DNA of 64,000 nt from Chlamydiales bacterium (lineage in GTDB: Bacteria > Chlamydiota > Chlamydiia > Chlamydiales > Simkaniaceae), in NCBI GenBank assembly GCA_024233395.1, contig JACKPR010000002.1, forward strand, positions 372,001-436,000, given 5' to 3'. The position numbers were made by a program, and so were the translations under genes. This document shows positions 32,656-40,322 of the stretch, piece by piece (positions within the stretch are counted from its first letter, which is position 1; each line of letters begins with the position of its first letter). A model generated the notes under the pieces. It was not told where the DNA came from and ran no database searches. It was given only the letters and a program-made list of their open reading frames with translations.

Positions 32656-33102
32656 TTAATCAATGAGTGCCCCTTTTGCTTTAAGGACACCTTTTTGATC
32701 TTCTGTGAGCCCAATAGTATTTCTAAAATCTGTTTTTTTGACATCGGTTCCAATAAATCGGGCATGTGTCAAATTTGCTCCTTGGAAATCTGCTCTTTCT
32801 AAATGGGCGCTTAAGAAATCAGCACCTTGACAATCAGCATCTTTTAAATTTGCACCATGAAGATAAGCGGCTTGGAAATTCGCATTTACAAGCTTTGAGC
32901 CCTGCAAATCAACCCCTGTCATGTTTGTATTTTTTAAATTAGAATTCGTCAAATCGACATTCTTAAGATCGAGATAACTTAAATCTGCCCCTGCAAGATT
33001 CACATTTTGAAGATGACGTTGCCCTTCTTTGATTTGTTTAATCTCAGGTTGAGAACATCCAATAAAAAAAATAGGAATCAACAAAAATAGAAACCGTTTC
33101 AC
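32656..33102 (-). CDS. Pentapeptide-repeat lipoprotein
   Basis: GTG 33102 is the likely start: GAGGAG sits seven bases before it and it places a signal peptide (MKRFLFLLIPIFFIGC) directly at the N-terminus with lipobox Cys16. An upstream in-frame TTG (33117) would overlap the ribosome site. The mature part has about 16 A(D/N)Lxx-type pentapeptides, such as LAGADLSYLDLKNVDLTNSN, forming a right-handed beta helix. Such repeats serve as scaffolds, sometimes as DNA mimics; a surface or periplasmic lipoprotein is most likely here. Confidence 0.8.
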   Translation of the reverse strand: MKRFLFLLIPIFFIGCSQPEIKQIKEGQRHLQNVNLAGADLSYLDLKNVDLTNSNLKNTNMTGVDLQGSKLVNANFQAAYLHGANLKDADCQGADFLSAHLERADFQGANLTHARFIGTDVKKTDFRNTIGLTEDQKGVLKAKGALID

Positions 33103-33216
33103 GTGTCTTCTCCTCAAAAATTCATCAATCGTTTATGGTGGTACCAGGGTACAGGGTCACCATAAGTTATCTTGTATCCAGATTTATACTACTGGTTGTC
33201 AAAAATAAAGTATAAA

Positions 33217-34434
33217 ATGAATCACCATTACGACGTTGCCCTTTCTGTTCTCAAAAAACTTTACGAAAAAGGCTATACCGCTTTTTTTGCAGGTGGGTGG
33301 GTTCGCGACTACTTGATGGACCATCCTTCAGATGATATCGATATTGTCACAGATGCAAGCGTAGAAGAAATCCAAAAACTCTTTCCCAAAACAATTCCTG
33401 TAGGGGTGAACTTTGGGATTATCATCGTTGTAGAAGAGAAACACCAATTTGAAGTAGCCACCTTTCGCAAAGATCAAGGATATAAGGATGGAAGGCGTCC
33501 GATAGGAATTGATAAAGCAACTCCAGAAGAAGATGCAGAAAGACGTGATTTTACAATCAATGGGATGTTTTATGACCCTCTAAACGAGAAACTCTATGAC
33601 TATGTGGGAGGACAAGAAGACATTAAAAAAGGGGTGATTCGAGCCATAGGAAATCCCCATGAACGCTTTTTAGAAGATCGTCTTCGGATGATTCGCGCTG
33701 TCCGCTATGCTTCCCGTTTTCATTTTTTAATCGACAACGAGACCATTAAAGCAATCCTTGACCATGCTGATTCTCTTTTTCCTGCAGTTGCCATCGAACG
33801 GATCTGGAATGAATTTTCTAAGATGGCAGCCTTTTCGAATTTTGATCGAGCAATCATTACTCTCCACCGTTTAAATCTCCTTCCGGTGATTTTTCCAAAA
33901 CTTAAAGATGTTTCTATTGAGGAAATCGAAAAACGGGTCGAAAACTTTCCTCTCTTTCCAGAAGAAACTCCTGTGATCGCAAAAATTCTGGAACTTTTCC
34001 CCGATCATTCTCTCAAAGAAAAAGAAACCCTCTCTTCCTATCTTAAACTTTCTAATCAAGACCTTACATTCATCCGTTATTACCATCACGCAAAAGAAAT
34101 CTTCACCTCAGAAAAAGAAAGAGAAAAATATGAGTGGGCTCATCTCTATGCAAATCCTCTCTATCATATGACGTTAAAAATTATTGCTATCCACTTTCCA
34201 ATAGAAGAAAGACAAACATTTCTTCAAAAACATCACATGCAATATGATCATCTTGAAAAAGCAATTGTCCGCATTCAAAATAAAACCCCCGTTATCACTT
34301 CTGAAGATTTAAGAAAGGCAGGAATAGAAAATGGTCCAAAAATGGGAGAGCTTTTGAAAAAAGGAGAGCGGATCGCTATCAATGAAGGGCTCGAAGATCC
34401 TCAAGAAATTCTCAAGAGACTCCTTCACCCTTAA
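33217..34434 (+). CDS. tRNA nucleotidyltransferase / poly(A) polymerase family
   Basis: Class II nucleotidyltransferase. The head domain has GGWVRDYLMD and the catalytic DIDIVTD (DxD), then RRDFTINGMFYD and the RNA-binding RMIRAVRYASRF. A longer tail follows, total 405 residues from ATG 33217, which begins shortly before the conserved region; an upstream in-frame ATG at 33172 is less likely. It adds CCA to tRNA or poly(A) tails to RNA; the two cannot be separated by eye. The stop codon abuts a large palindrome. Confidence 0.85.
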   Translation: MNHHYDVALSVLKKLYEKGYTAFFAGGWVRDYLMDHPSDDIDIVTDASVEEIQKLFPKTIPVGVNFGIIIVVEEKHQFEVATFRKDQGYKDGRRPIGIDKATPEEDAERRDFTINGMFYDPLNEKLYDYVGGQEDIKKGVIRAIGNPHERFLEDRLRMIRAVRYASRFHFLIDNETIKAILDHADSLFPAVAIERIWNEFSKMAAFSNFDRAIITLHRLNLLPVIFPKLKDVSIEEIEKRVENFPLFPEETPVIAKILELFPDHSLKEKETLSSYLKLSNQDLTFIRYYHHAKEIFTSEKEREKYEWAHLYANPLYHMTLKIIAIHFPIEERQTFLQKHHMQYDHLEKAIVRIQNKTPVITSEDLRKAGIENGPKMGELLKKGERIAINEGLEDPQEILKRLLHP

Positions 34435-34597
34435 ACCCCGGAGTGCCACTAATTTCGCTGCAAAGGCAAAAAGAATTGACATAGATACAAGCGGAAGCAC
34501 CAAGTCAAGGTGGTTTCACCTTGGCGAAGGTTCTTCCGCGCTGTAGATGCGTTAATTCTTGCAGCCTATGCGGCAAAATTAGTGGCACTCCGGGGTT
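34434..34597. mobile_element. 164-bp palindromic element A (MITE-like)
   Basis: Outer arms of 22 bp are perfect inverted repeats (34434-34455 and 34576-34597, starting AACCCCGGAGTGCCACTAAT). Further paired segments follow inward: AAGAATT with AATTCTT, GCGGAAGcACC with GGTtCTTCCGC, and CAAGGTG with CACCTTG around a four-base loop. No ORF of its own. It fills the gap between the nucleotidyltransferase and the transketolase promoter. Confidence 0.6.
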
Positions 34598-34617
34598 AAA
34601 AGGTTTTGTCATAAAGA

Positions 34618-34646
34618 TTGACTCAGTTTGTTTAAATCCATATAAT
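34618..34646 (+). promoter_or_regulatory. Promoter of the split-transketolase operon; predicted leaderless
   Basis: TTGACT (34618-34623), 17-base spacer, TATAAT (34641-34646). The ATG at 34654 is only seven bases further and has no ribosome site. Confidence 0.75.
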
Positions 34647-34653
34647 CGCCTTC

Positions 34654-35463
34654 ATGAAAACAACACCTGATCTACAAAAATTAGCCGCTGAAATTCGTTA
34701 TCAACTGATTTTAATGGCAAAAAGGGGAAAAGCAGCTCATTTAGGTTCTTCCCTCTCCTGTGTAGATCTTATTGTTGCAGCTTATTGGAACTATTTAAAT
34801 ATCTCTCCAAAAGATCCTCAAAATCGTCTTCGTGATCGATTTATTTTAAGTAAAGGTCATGCCATTACAGCCCTTTATGGATGCTTGGCAGAAAAAGGTT
34901 TTTTTGCAAAAGAACTCTTGGAAACCTTCAACCAAGATGGTGGATGCTTACCCGAACATCCTAGTCCTCAATGTGTCCCTGGAATCGAAATGGCAACAGG
35001 CTCGCTCGGTCATGGTCTTTCAGTAGGTCTTGGTCAAGCTCTCGCGGGAAAAATTTTAGGAGAAGCTTATCAAGTCATGGTCCTTCTTAGCGATGGGGAA
35101 TGCAATGAAGGTTCTGTTTGGGAAGCTGCCCTTTTTGCTCCTGCTCACGGCGTCAACAACTTAACCGTTGTTATTGACTATAACAAGTGGCAAGCAACAG
35201 GACGGAGCGATGAAGTCATGCAACTCTCCCCTCTAAAGGATAAGTGGGAATCTTTTGGATGGCAAGCTCTAGAAATTGATGGAAACAACCTCGAAGAGAT
35301 TTCTGCTGCCTATAGCCAAATCTCTCCTGATAAACCGACAGCCATTATTGCTCATACGATCAAAGGAAAAGGGGTTTCATTTATGGAAGATGATAATAAT
35401 TGGCACTACCGCATTCCAAACGATGAAGAAATTGCGAAAGCAAAAGAGGAACTCGGAGTTTAA
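34654..35463 (+). CDS. Transketolase, N-terminal (ThDP-binding) subunit
   Basis: 269 residues, equal to the first domain of transketolase: SKGHAITALYG, ATGSLGHGLSVGLGQALAGK and the thiamine diphosphate/Mg motif SDGECNEGSVWEAA...DYN. The second half is encoded by the next gene, 28 bases downstream, so the enzyme is a split heterotetramer. Split transketolases occur in archaea and in surface-sugar or natural-product clusters. Together with the four downstream genes this suggests a specialised two-carbon transfer reaction rather than the main pentose phosphate enzyme. Confidence 0.87.
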   Translation: MKTTPDLQKLAAEIRYQLILMAKRGKAAHLGSSLSCVDLIVAAYWNYLNISPKDPQNRLRDRFILSKGHAITALYGCLAEKGFFAKELLETFNQDGGCLPEHPSPQCVPGIEMATGSLGHGLSVGLGQALAGKILGEAYQVMVLLSDGECNEGSVWEAALFAPAHGVNNLTVVIDYNKWQATGRSDEVMQLSPLKDKWESFGWQALEIDGNNLEEISAAYSQISPDKPTAIIAHTIKGKGVSFMEDDNNWHYRIPNDEEIAKAKEELGV

Positions 35464-35479
35464 TGAACCTTTTTAATTT

Positions 35480-35491
35480 GGGATAGATTCA
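35480..35491 (+). repeat. Dispersed motif GGGATAGATTCA, copy 5, at start of second transketolase gene
   Basis: Runs directly into ATG 35492, occupying the ribosome-site position, as copy 2 does before argS. Confidence 0.45.
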
Positions 35492-36433
35492 ATGAGAAAT
35501 GCCTTTGCTGATGAACTTGAAAAGATTGCCTCAATTGATGAGCGCGTCGTTCTTCTATCTGGAGACATTGGAAACCGACTCTTTGATTCTTATAAAATGC
35601 GTTTCCCGAATCGCTTTTACAACTGTGGCGTTGCTGAAGCTAACATGGCTTCTATGGCAGGAGGCTTAGCAATGTGTGGGATGAGACCCATCACTTATAC
35701 GATTACACCTTTCAATACAACGCGTTGCCTTGAACAAATCCGTAATGATATTTGCTACCACAAACAACCCGTGATCATTGTGGGTGTGGGTGCCGGGCTT
35801 TCTTATGCTCAATTAGGTTGTACCCACCACTCTTGTGAAGACATTTCTTTTTTAAGAAGCCTGCCCAATATGACCGTCCTTTGTCCTGGTGATGCTATTG
35901 AACTTCGCGCCCTTTTCCGCCAGGCTCTCACGTTAGAGGGACCTGTTTATTTACGGATTGGAAAAAAGGGAGAGCCCATCGTTTCAAAAGATGTTTCTCA
36001 ATTAAAAATTGGGCATGGACTAACAATCCGTGAAGGAAAAGACGTCTGCCTGATTACAACAGGAAATATGTTGCCAACTGCCCTTGAAGTTGGAGAAACG
36101 ATCAATGCACAAGTTATTAGCTTTCCAACGGTAAAACCTCTTGATGAAGAATTACTCCAAATTTTATTTCAAACATTTGAGTGTATCGTAAGCTTAGAAG
36201 AACACAGTTTAATCGGCGGTCTAGGAGCAAGTATTTCTGAATGGATGGTTGATCAGCAAATCTCCCATACCGGGTTTATTCGAATGGGAACACCTGATCT
36301 TTTCCCCCATAGGCTAGGATCACAAAATTACTTGCGCCAGCGTTATGAGCTCGATACCCCTGGGATCACTCGAAGAATCCAACAATTTTTAAAACAAAAA
36401 GAGTTAGTATGTACACCCGAGCAGCCATCTTAG
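35492..36433 (+). CDS. Transketolase, C-terminal subunit
   Basis: 313 residues containing the pyrimidine-binding domain (NCGVAEANMASMAGGLAMCG, with the Glu that activates ThDP) and the C-terminal domain (ITTGNMLPTALEV, SLEEHSLIGGLGASI). It pairs with the preceding gene. The stop lies 25 bases inside the next gene, so translation is coupled. Confidence 0.87.
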   Translation: MRNAFADELEKIASIDERVVLLSGDIGNRLFDSYKMRFPNRFYNCGVAEANMASMAGGLAMCGMRPITYTITPFNTTRCLEQIRNDICYHKQPVIIVGVGAGLSYAQLGCTHHSCEDISFLRSLPNMTVLCPGDAIELRALFRQALTLEGPVYLRIGKKGEPIVSKDVSQLKIGHGLTIREGKDVCLITTGNMLPTALEVGETINAQVISFPTVKPLDEELLQILFQTFECIVSLEEHSLIGGLGASISEWMVDQQISHTGFIRMGTPDLFPHRLGSQNYLRQRYELDTPGITRRIQQFLKQKELVCTPEQPS

Positions 36434-37434
36434 TTGAAACAAAAAAACCTCTTGTCGTTGATAAAATTAAAATCCCTGACCTAAAGCCTGGGCAAGTTCT
36501 AGTTAAAATTAAATACAGTGGGGTTTGTCATACACAACTTTTAGAAGCAGGGGGGCATCGCGGTGAAGATCCTTTTCTCCCCCATTGCTTAGGTCACGAA
36601 GGAAGTGGGATTGTGGCTGATATCGGAAAAGATGTGAACAAAGTAAAAAAAGGAGATCACGTCATTCTTTCTTGGATCAAAGGTTCTGGAGCAAATGTTC
36701 CAGGAACCGTCTATGAATGGAATGGAAAGAAGGTCAATGCAGGAGCCATTACAACTTTTAGTGACTACGCTGTAATCAGTGAAAACCGTTTAACAGTCAT
36801 CCCTGAGGATTTTTCTTTGAAGAAAGCTGCGTTGCTTGGATGTGCTGCACCTACGGGACTAGGGACGATATTTAATACAGCAAAACCAACCCCTGGAGAA
36901 AGTCTGGCTGTTTTTGGTTGTGGTGGAATTGGTCTCTGCGCGATTCAAGGAGCTTCCATTGCAGGATGCGTTCCCATTATTGCCGTTGATATCAATGAAC
37001 AAAAGCTTGAAATGGCTAAAAAGATGGGCGCTCAATATATCATCAATGCCAAAAACGAAGATCCTGTTGAAGCGATTAAAGGTATTTGCACCCTTGATTA
37101 TGCAATTGAAGCCAGTGGCAGTCCTGTTGCTATGCGGCAAGCTGTCCAATGTGTTCGACCCCAAGGAGGGTTAGCCGTCATTATTGGAAATGCCCATCAT
37201 GGGACTGAACTTTCTCTCGATCCAAAAGAGTTTAATATGGGCAAGAGAATTTTAGGGACATGGGGAGGAGATAATAATCCTGATGTCCACTATCCCCGTT
37301 ATTGTAATCTAGCTCATCATGGTCGATTAGATCTAGAAAACCTCACAACAAAAACTTATTCTCTCGATCAAATTGATCAAGCCTTAGAGGACCTCAAACA
37401 AGGGAAGGTTTTACGACCTTTGATTGAAATGTGA
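36409..37434 (+). CDS. Zinc-dependent alcohol/polyol dehydrogenase (MDR family)
   Basis: 341 residues. Catalytic zinc ligands: Cys in SGVCHTQ, His-Glu in GHEGSG, and Cys in LLGCAAPTG. The Rossmann loop is FGCGGIGLCAIQGA with VDIN after the second strand, favouring NAD. The four-cysteine structural zinc lobe of class III alcohol dehydrogenases is missing; a shortened segment (WIKGSGANVPGTVYEW) takes its place. In this operon it may oxidise or reduce the product of the split transketolase. Substrate unknown. Confidence 0.82.
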   Translation: MYTRAAILVETKKPLVVDKIKIPDLKPGQVLVKIKYSGVCHTQLLEAGGHRGEDPFLPHCLGHEGSGIVADIGKDVNKVKKGDHVILSWIKGSGANVPGTVYEWNGKKVNAGAITTFSDYAVISENRLTVIPEDFSLKKAALLGCAAPTGLGTIFNTAKPTPGESLAVFGCGGIGLCAIQGASIAGCVPIIAVDINEQKLEMAKKMGAQYIINAKNEDPVEAIKGICTLDYAIEASGSPVAMRQAVQCVRPQGGLAVIIGNAHHGTELSLDPKEFNMGKRILGTWGGDNNPDVHYPRYCNLAHHGRLDLENLTTKTYSLDQIDQALEDLKQGKVLRPLIEM

Positions 37435-37444
37435 ACCTATCCCA
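37432..37444 (-). repeat. Dispersed motif TGGGATAGGTTCA, copy 6
   Basis: Overlaps the stop codon of the dehydrogenase gene, antisense to the operon; identical to copy 4 over 13 bases. Confidence 0.5.
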
Positions 37445-37470
37445 GTAATTTACAATAGTGAGATAGCTTT

Positions 37471-38049
37471 ATGAAGATCGGAATTGATTTTGACAATACC
37501 ATCGCTAACTATGATGGAGTCTTTTATCAGGCAGCCTTAGAATGGGGACTCATCCCAGAATCTCTTGAAACATCCAAAAAAAGTGTGAGAGATTATCTCC
37601 GCAACGCAAATCAGGAAGATGAATGGACCAAGCTCCAAGGATATATCTATGGAGATCGGATGGATTTAGCAAAACCTTATCCTGGAGTCGATTCTTTTTT
37701 CAAACATTGTCAATCGGAAGGAATTGAAACAGTCATTGTCAGCCATAAAACAAAGTATCCCTATTTAGGATTTAAATACGACCTTCATGCCGCTGCAAAA
37801 GGGTGGCTAGAAACCCAACCCTTTGCTCCCGATTCAGCCTTTTTCGAATTGACATTAGACGAAAAACTTGCGCGGATTGGATCACTCAATTGTGATTACT
37901 TCATCGATGATCTTCCAGAACTTCTTGCTGAAAAAACATTTCCTTCTCATGTAAAGAAAATCCTCTTTGATCCCACAAATCACCACGGCGAAATGCCGGG
38001 GGTTATCCGGATCACTTCCTGGGATGAAATCATTGAGGTGATTCAATGA
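37471..38049 (+). CDS. HAD-family phosphatase-like protein
   Basis: 192 residues. Motif I is DFDNTIANYD with the nucleophile Asp, motif II lies in VIVSHKT, and the motif IV region is YFIDDLPELL. A small cap lies between motifs I and II. HAD proteins of this kind remove phosphate from sugars or nucleotides. It is fourth in the operon and overlaps the next gene in an ATGA. Confidence 0.75.
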   Translation: MKIGIDFDNTIANYDGVFYQAALEWGLIPESLETSKKSVRDYLRNANQEDEWTKLQGYIYGDRMDLAKPYPGVDSFFKHCQSEGIETVIVSHKTKYPYLGFKYDLHAAAKGWLETQPFAPDSAFFELTLDEKLARIGSLNCDYFIDDLPELLAEKTFPSHVKKILFDPTNHHGEMPGVIRITSWDEIIEVIQ

Positions 38050-39014
38050 AACTGCTCAAAAAAGGAGGAGTTGAAGAAGAACCTCTTTCAATTACACAAC
38101 TTTCTGGTGGTGCTAATAACCGTGTTTATCGCCTCGAATTTAAGGAAAGAGCTCCTCTCATCTGCAAACATTACTTCCAACATTCTGGTGATAAACGTCC
38201 TAGACTTCAAGCTGAATATGCCTTTCTTTCCTATGCATGGAAAAGTGGCCTGCGCCAAATTCCAGAGCCTCTAGCCTCTGATGAAGAAAACCACCAAGCT
38301 CTTTATTCCTTTGTTCCTGGGAATCCTCCAAAAGAAGTCACAGAAGAAATGGTGGATCAAGCGCTTTCTTTCTTCTTAAGTCTCAATAAAAACAAACATG
38401 TGGCAAAAGATATTCCTTTTGCATCCGAGAGTTGTTTAACAGTTCAAGACTATTTTTCAACTGTAGAGCGCAAACTTGCGCAATGCCAAGCAATATCCGA
38501 TGACAATCCTTTTCATCATGATGTGAAGTCTTTTATTCAAAATCAACTTATCCCACGCTGGGAACAAACATTTAAAGAAGTCACTTTGGACCCCCATCAA
38601 ACAGTCGCAAAGGAAGACCTCTGCATTACCCCTTCTGATTTTGGATTTCATAACGCCCTTATCGCTGACGATAAGGTTTACTTTTTAGACTTTGAATATG
38701 CAGGGTGGGATGACCCCACCAAAACTGTTTGTGATTTTTTCTGCCAACCGAAGTTCCCTGTTCCTTTAAAACTTTTTGAAAAAGTGACCACAACGATCGC
38801 CTCAACCACTCAAAAACCCGAACTTTATCTAGAGCGCATTCAAGCCATGCTCCCCATTTGCCAAATTAAATGGTGTTGTATAATATTAAACGTGTTTCAA
38901 AAGATCGGAAGTGAACGGAGACGTTTTTCTGATCCTAACTTCCTTGAAAAGTGTGAAACTCAATTGATCCTTGCAAAACGTTACTTAGAGAGGCTAGAAA
39001 ATGGCATATATTGA
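38046..39014 (+). CDS. Phosphotransferase of the choline/aminoglycoside kinase fold
   Basis: 322 residues. The N-lobe reads LSGGANNRVYRLEF then ICKHY; the catalytic loop is SDFGFHNALI in place of the usual HGDLHxxN, and the metal-binding Asp is in FLDFEYAGWDD. This variant is known in polysaccharide clusters. The probable reaction is ATP-dependent phosphorylation of a sugar or small alcohol. GAGGTG precedes the ATG. It overlaps the methyltransferase gene by 14 bases. Confidence 0.75.
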   Translation: MKLLKKGGVEEEPLSITQLSGGANNRVYRLEFKERAPLICKHYFQHSGDKRPRLQAEYAFLSYAWKSGLRQIPEPLASDEENHQALYSFVPGNPPKEVTEEMVDQALSFFLSLNKNKHVAKDIPFASESCLTVQDYFSTVERKLAQCQAISDDNPFHHDVKSFIQNQLIPRWEQTFKEVTLDPHQTVAKEDLCITPSDFGFHNALIADDKVYFLDFEYAGWDDPTKTVCDFFCQPKFPVPLKLFEKVTTTIASTTQKPELYLERIQAMLPICQIKWCCIILNVFQKIGSERRRFSDPNFLEKCETQLILAKRYLERLENGIY

Positions 39015-39663
39015 TTTACTTTCGCCGATACATAAAAAAACTAAACGTGATTATTTAGCTCGCGTTAATGAATTTCCCAAAGCTCAAGCAGCAACGATTG
39101 CAAAACGTTTTGATAAGGACTATTGGGATGGAGACCGGAAGGTCGGGTATGGAGGCTTTTACTACGATGGTCGATGGAAGGTTGTTGCTGAAGAGCTTGC
39201 TAAAAAATACAACTTAAAAAGTGGCGACCGCGTTCTCGATGTTGGGTGTGGAAAAGGATTTCTTCTCTATGATCTCACCCAAGTGGTTCCAGGTCTTGAA
39301 GTTCAAGGAATTGATATTTCCGAGTATGGAATTGAGCATGCCAAACAAGAGGTACGCCCTTTCTTAAGCTGCGGAAATGCTAACAAACTTCCCTTCGATG
39401 ATCACTCTTTTGATCTCGTGATTTCGATCAATACCCTTCATAATCTTCACTGCTACGATCTAGAAAAAGCCCTTAAAGAAATTCAGCGCGTCGGGAAAGA
39501 AAATAAATACCTCGTTGTCGAGTCCTACCGCAACGAAGACGAAAAAGCAAATCTCCTATACTGGCAGCTCACCTGTGAATCCTTTTATACCCCTGAAGAA
39601 TGGGAATGGTGGTTTAAACGGACCGGTTACAATGGAGATCATTCCTTCATTTATTTTGAATAA
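39001..39663 (+). CDS. SAM-dependent methyltransferase, class I
   Basis: 220 residues. Motif I is VLDVGCGKGF, followed by GIDISEYGI and NKLPFDDHSFDLVISINTLHN, the standard small-molecule methyltransferase layout. Last gene of the operon, translationally coupled to the kinase-like gene. It likely methylates the sugar or polyol product of the pathway. No terminator is evident; the next gene has its own -10 box and ribosome site. Confidence 0.8.
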   Translation: MAYIDLLSPIHKKTKRDYLARVNEFPKAQAATIAKRFDKDYWDGDRKVGYGGFYYDGRWKVVAEELAKKYNLKSGDRVLDVGCGKGFLLYDLTQVVPGLEVQGIDISEYGIEHAKQEVRPFLSCGNANKLPFDDHSFDLVISINTLHNLHCYDLEKALKEIQRVGKENKYLVVESYRNEDEKANLLYWQLTCESFYTPEEWEWWFKRTGYNGDHSFIYFE

Positions 39664-39731
39664 CTAATTAGACTTTTACCTATATCGAGTTGCTCTTGTA
39701 TAATACCTCCTTCTTTACAAAGGAGTTTACT

Positions 39732-40322
39732 ATGACAACCGTTGAAGGTGTTTCAGCACAAGAAACAAGTGCAGCACAAATCGAAGAAAGTGAAGCTATT
39801 CATCCAATAGATATCAAGATTTCTAATACTGCGCGTCCAAAGATTTGCGCTGAATTTCAAGAAATTGATTTTCAAAACCGTATGATCATCCTAAGTGATG
39901 GCTCCAACTGGAAAATCTCTCAGAGAACCCCTAACACTACTCTTTCTAAGGTAGTAGAGGTTTGGAAAAAAGGGGATGACATACGCCTTGCCCGTTATTA
40001 CCAAGGTGTCTATACGGGATTTGTTATGTATAACGTTCGTTTAGAACAGGCTCTTTTAGTTCAATCAAGCAGAAAATGTGCCGATATCTCTAAAGCCTTT
40101 TTTATCGCTGAGGTCGATAAGTCTGGATATGCTTTGAAAACAACTGATGGTAAAATTTGGATCACAGGATTTGCAGGATCTTTTTCAGTAAGACGATGGC
40201 AAGAGGGTCAGCGAGTGATTGTGAATCAGGGTATCCATAGTAAGAACGACTATACAATGATTCATCCAGATAGCCAAACAAATGCTTGGGTCACTGAGGT
40301 TTTTAGAAAAACTGCATCATAA
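39732..40322 (+). CDS. Hypothetical protein with a duplicated small domain
   Basis: ATG 39732 has AAGGAG six bases upstream and a TATAAT at 39699, so the longer frame from 39690 is not used. 196 residues, no signal or span. Two halves align: ILSDGSNWKIS...VVEVWKKGDDIRLA and LKTTDGKIWIT...VRRWQEGQRVIVN. Each looks like a small beta domain with a conserved DG-x-x-W core. Function unknown. Convergent with rsbU, six-base overlap. Confidence 0.6.
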   Translation: MTTVEGVSAQETSAAQIEESEAIHPIDIKISNTARPKICAEFQEIDFQNRMIILSDGSNWKISQRTPNTTLSKVVEVWKKGDDIRLARYYQGVYTGFVMYNVRLEQALLVQSSRKCADISKAFFIAEVDKSGYALKTTDGKIWITGFAGSFSVRRWQEGQRVIVNQGIHSKNDYTMIHPDSQTNAWVTEVFRKTAS

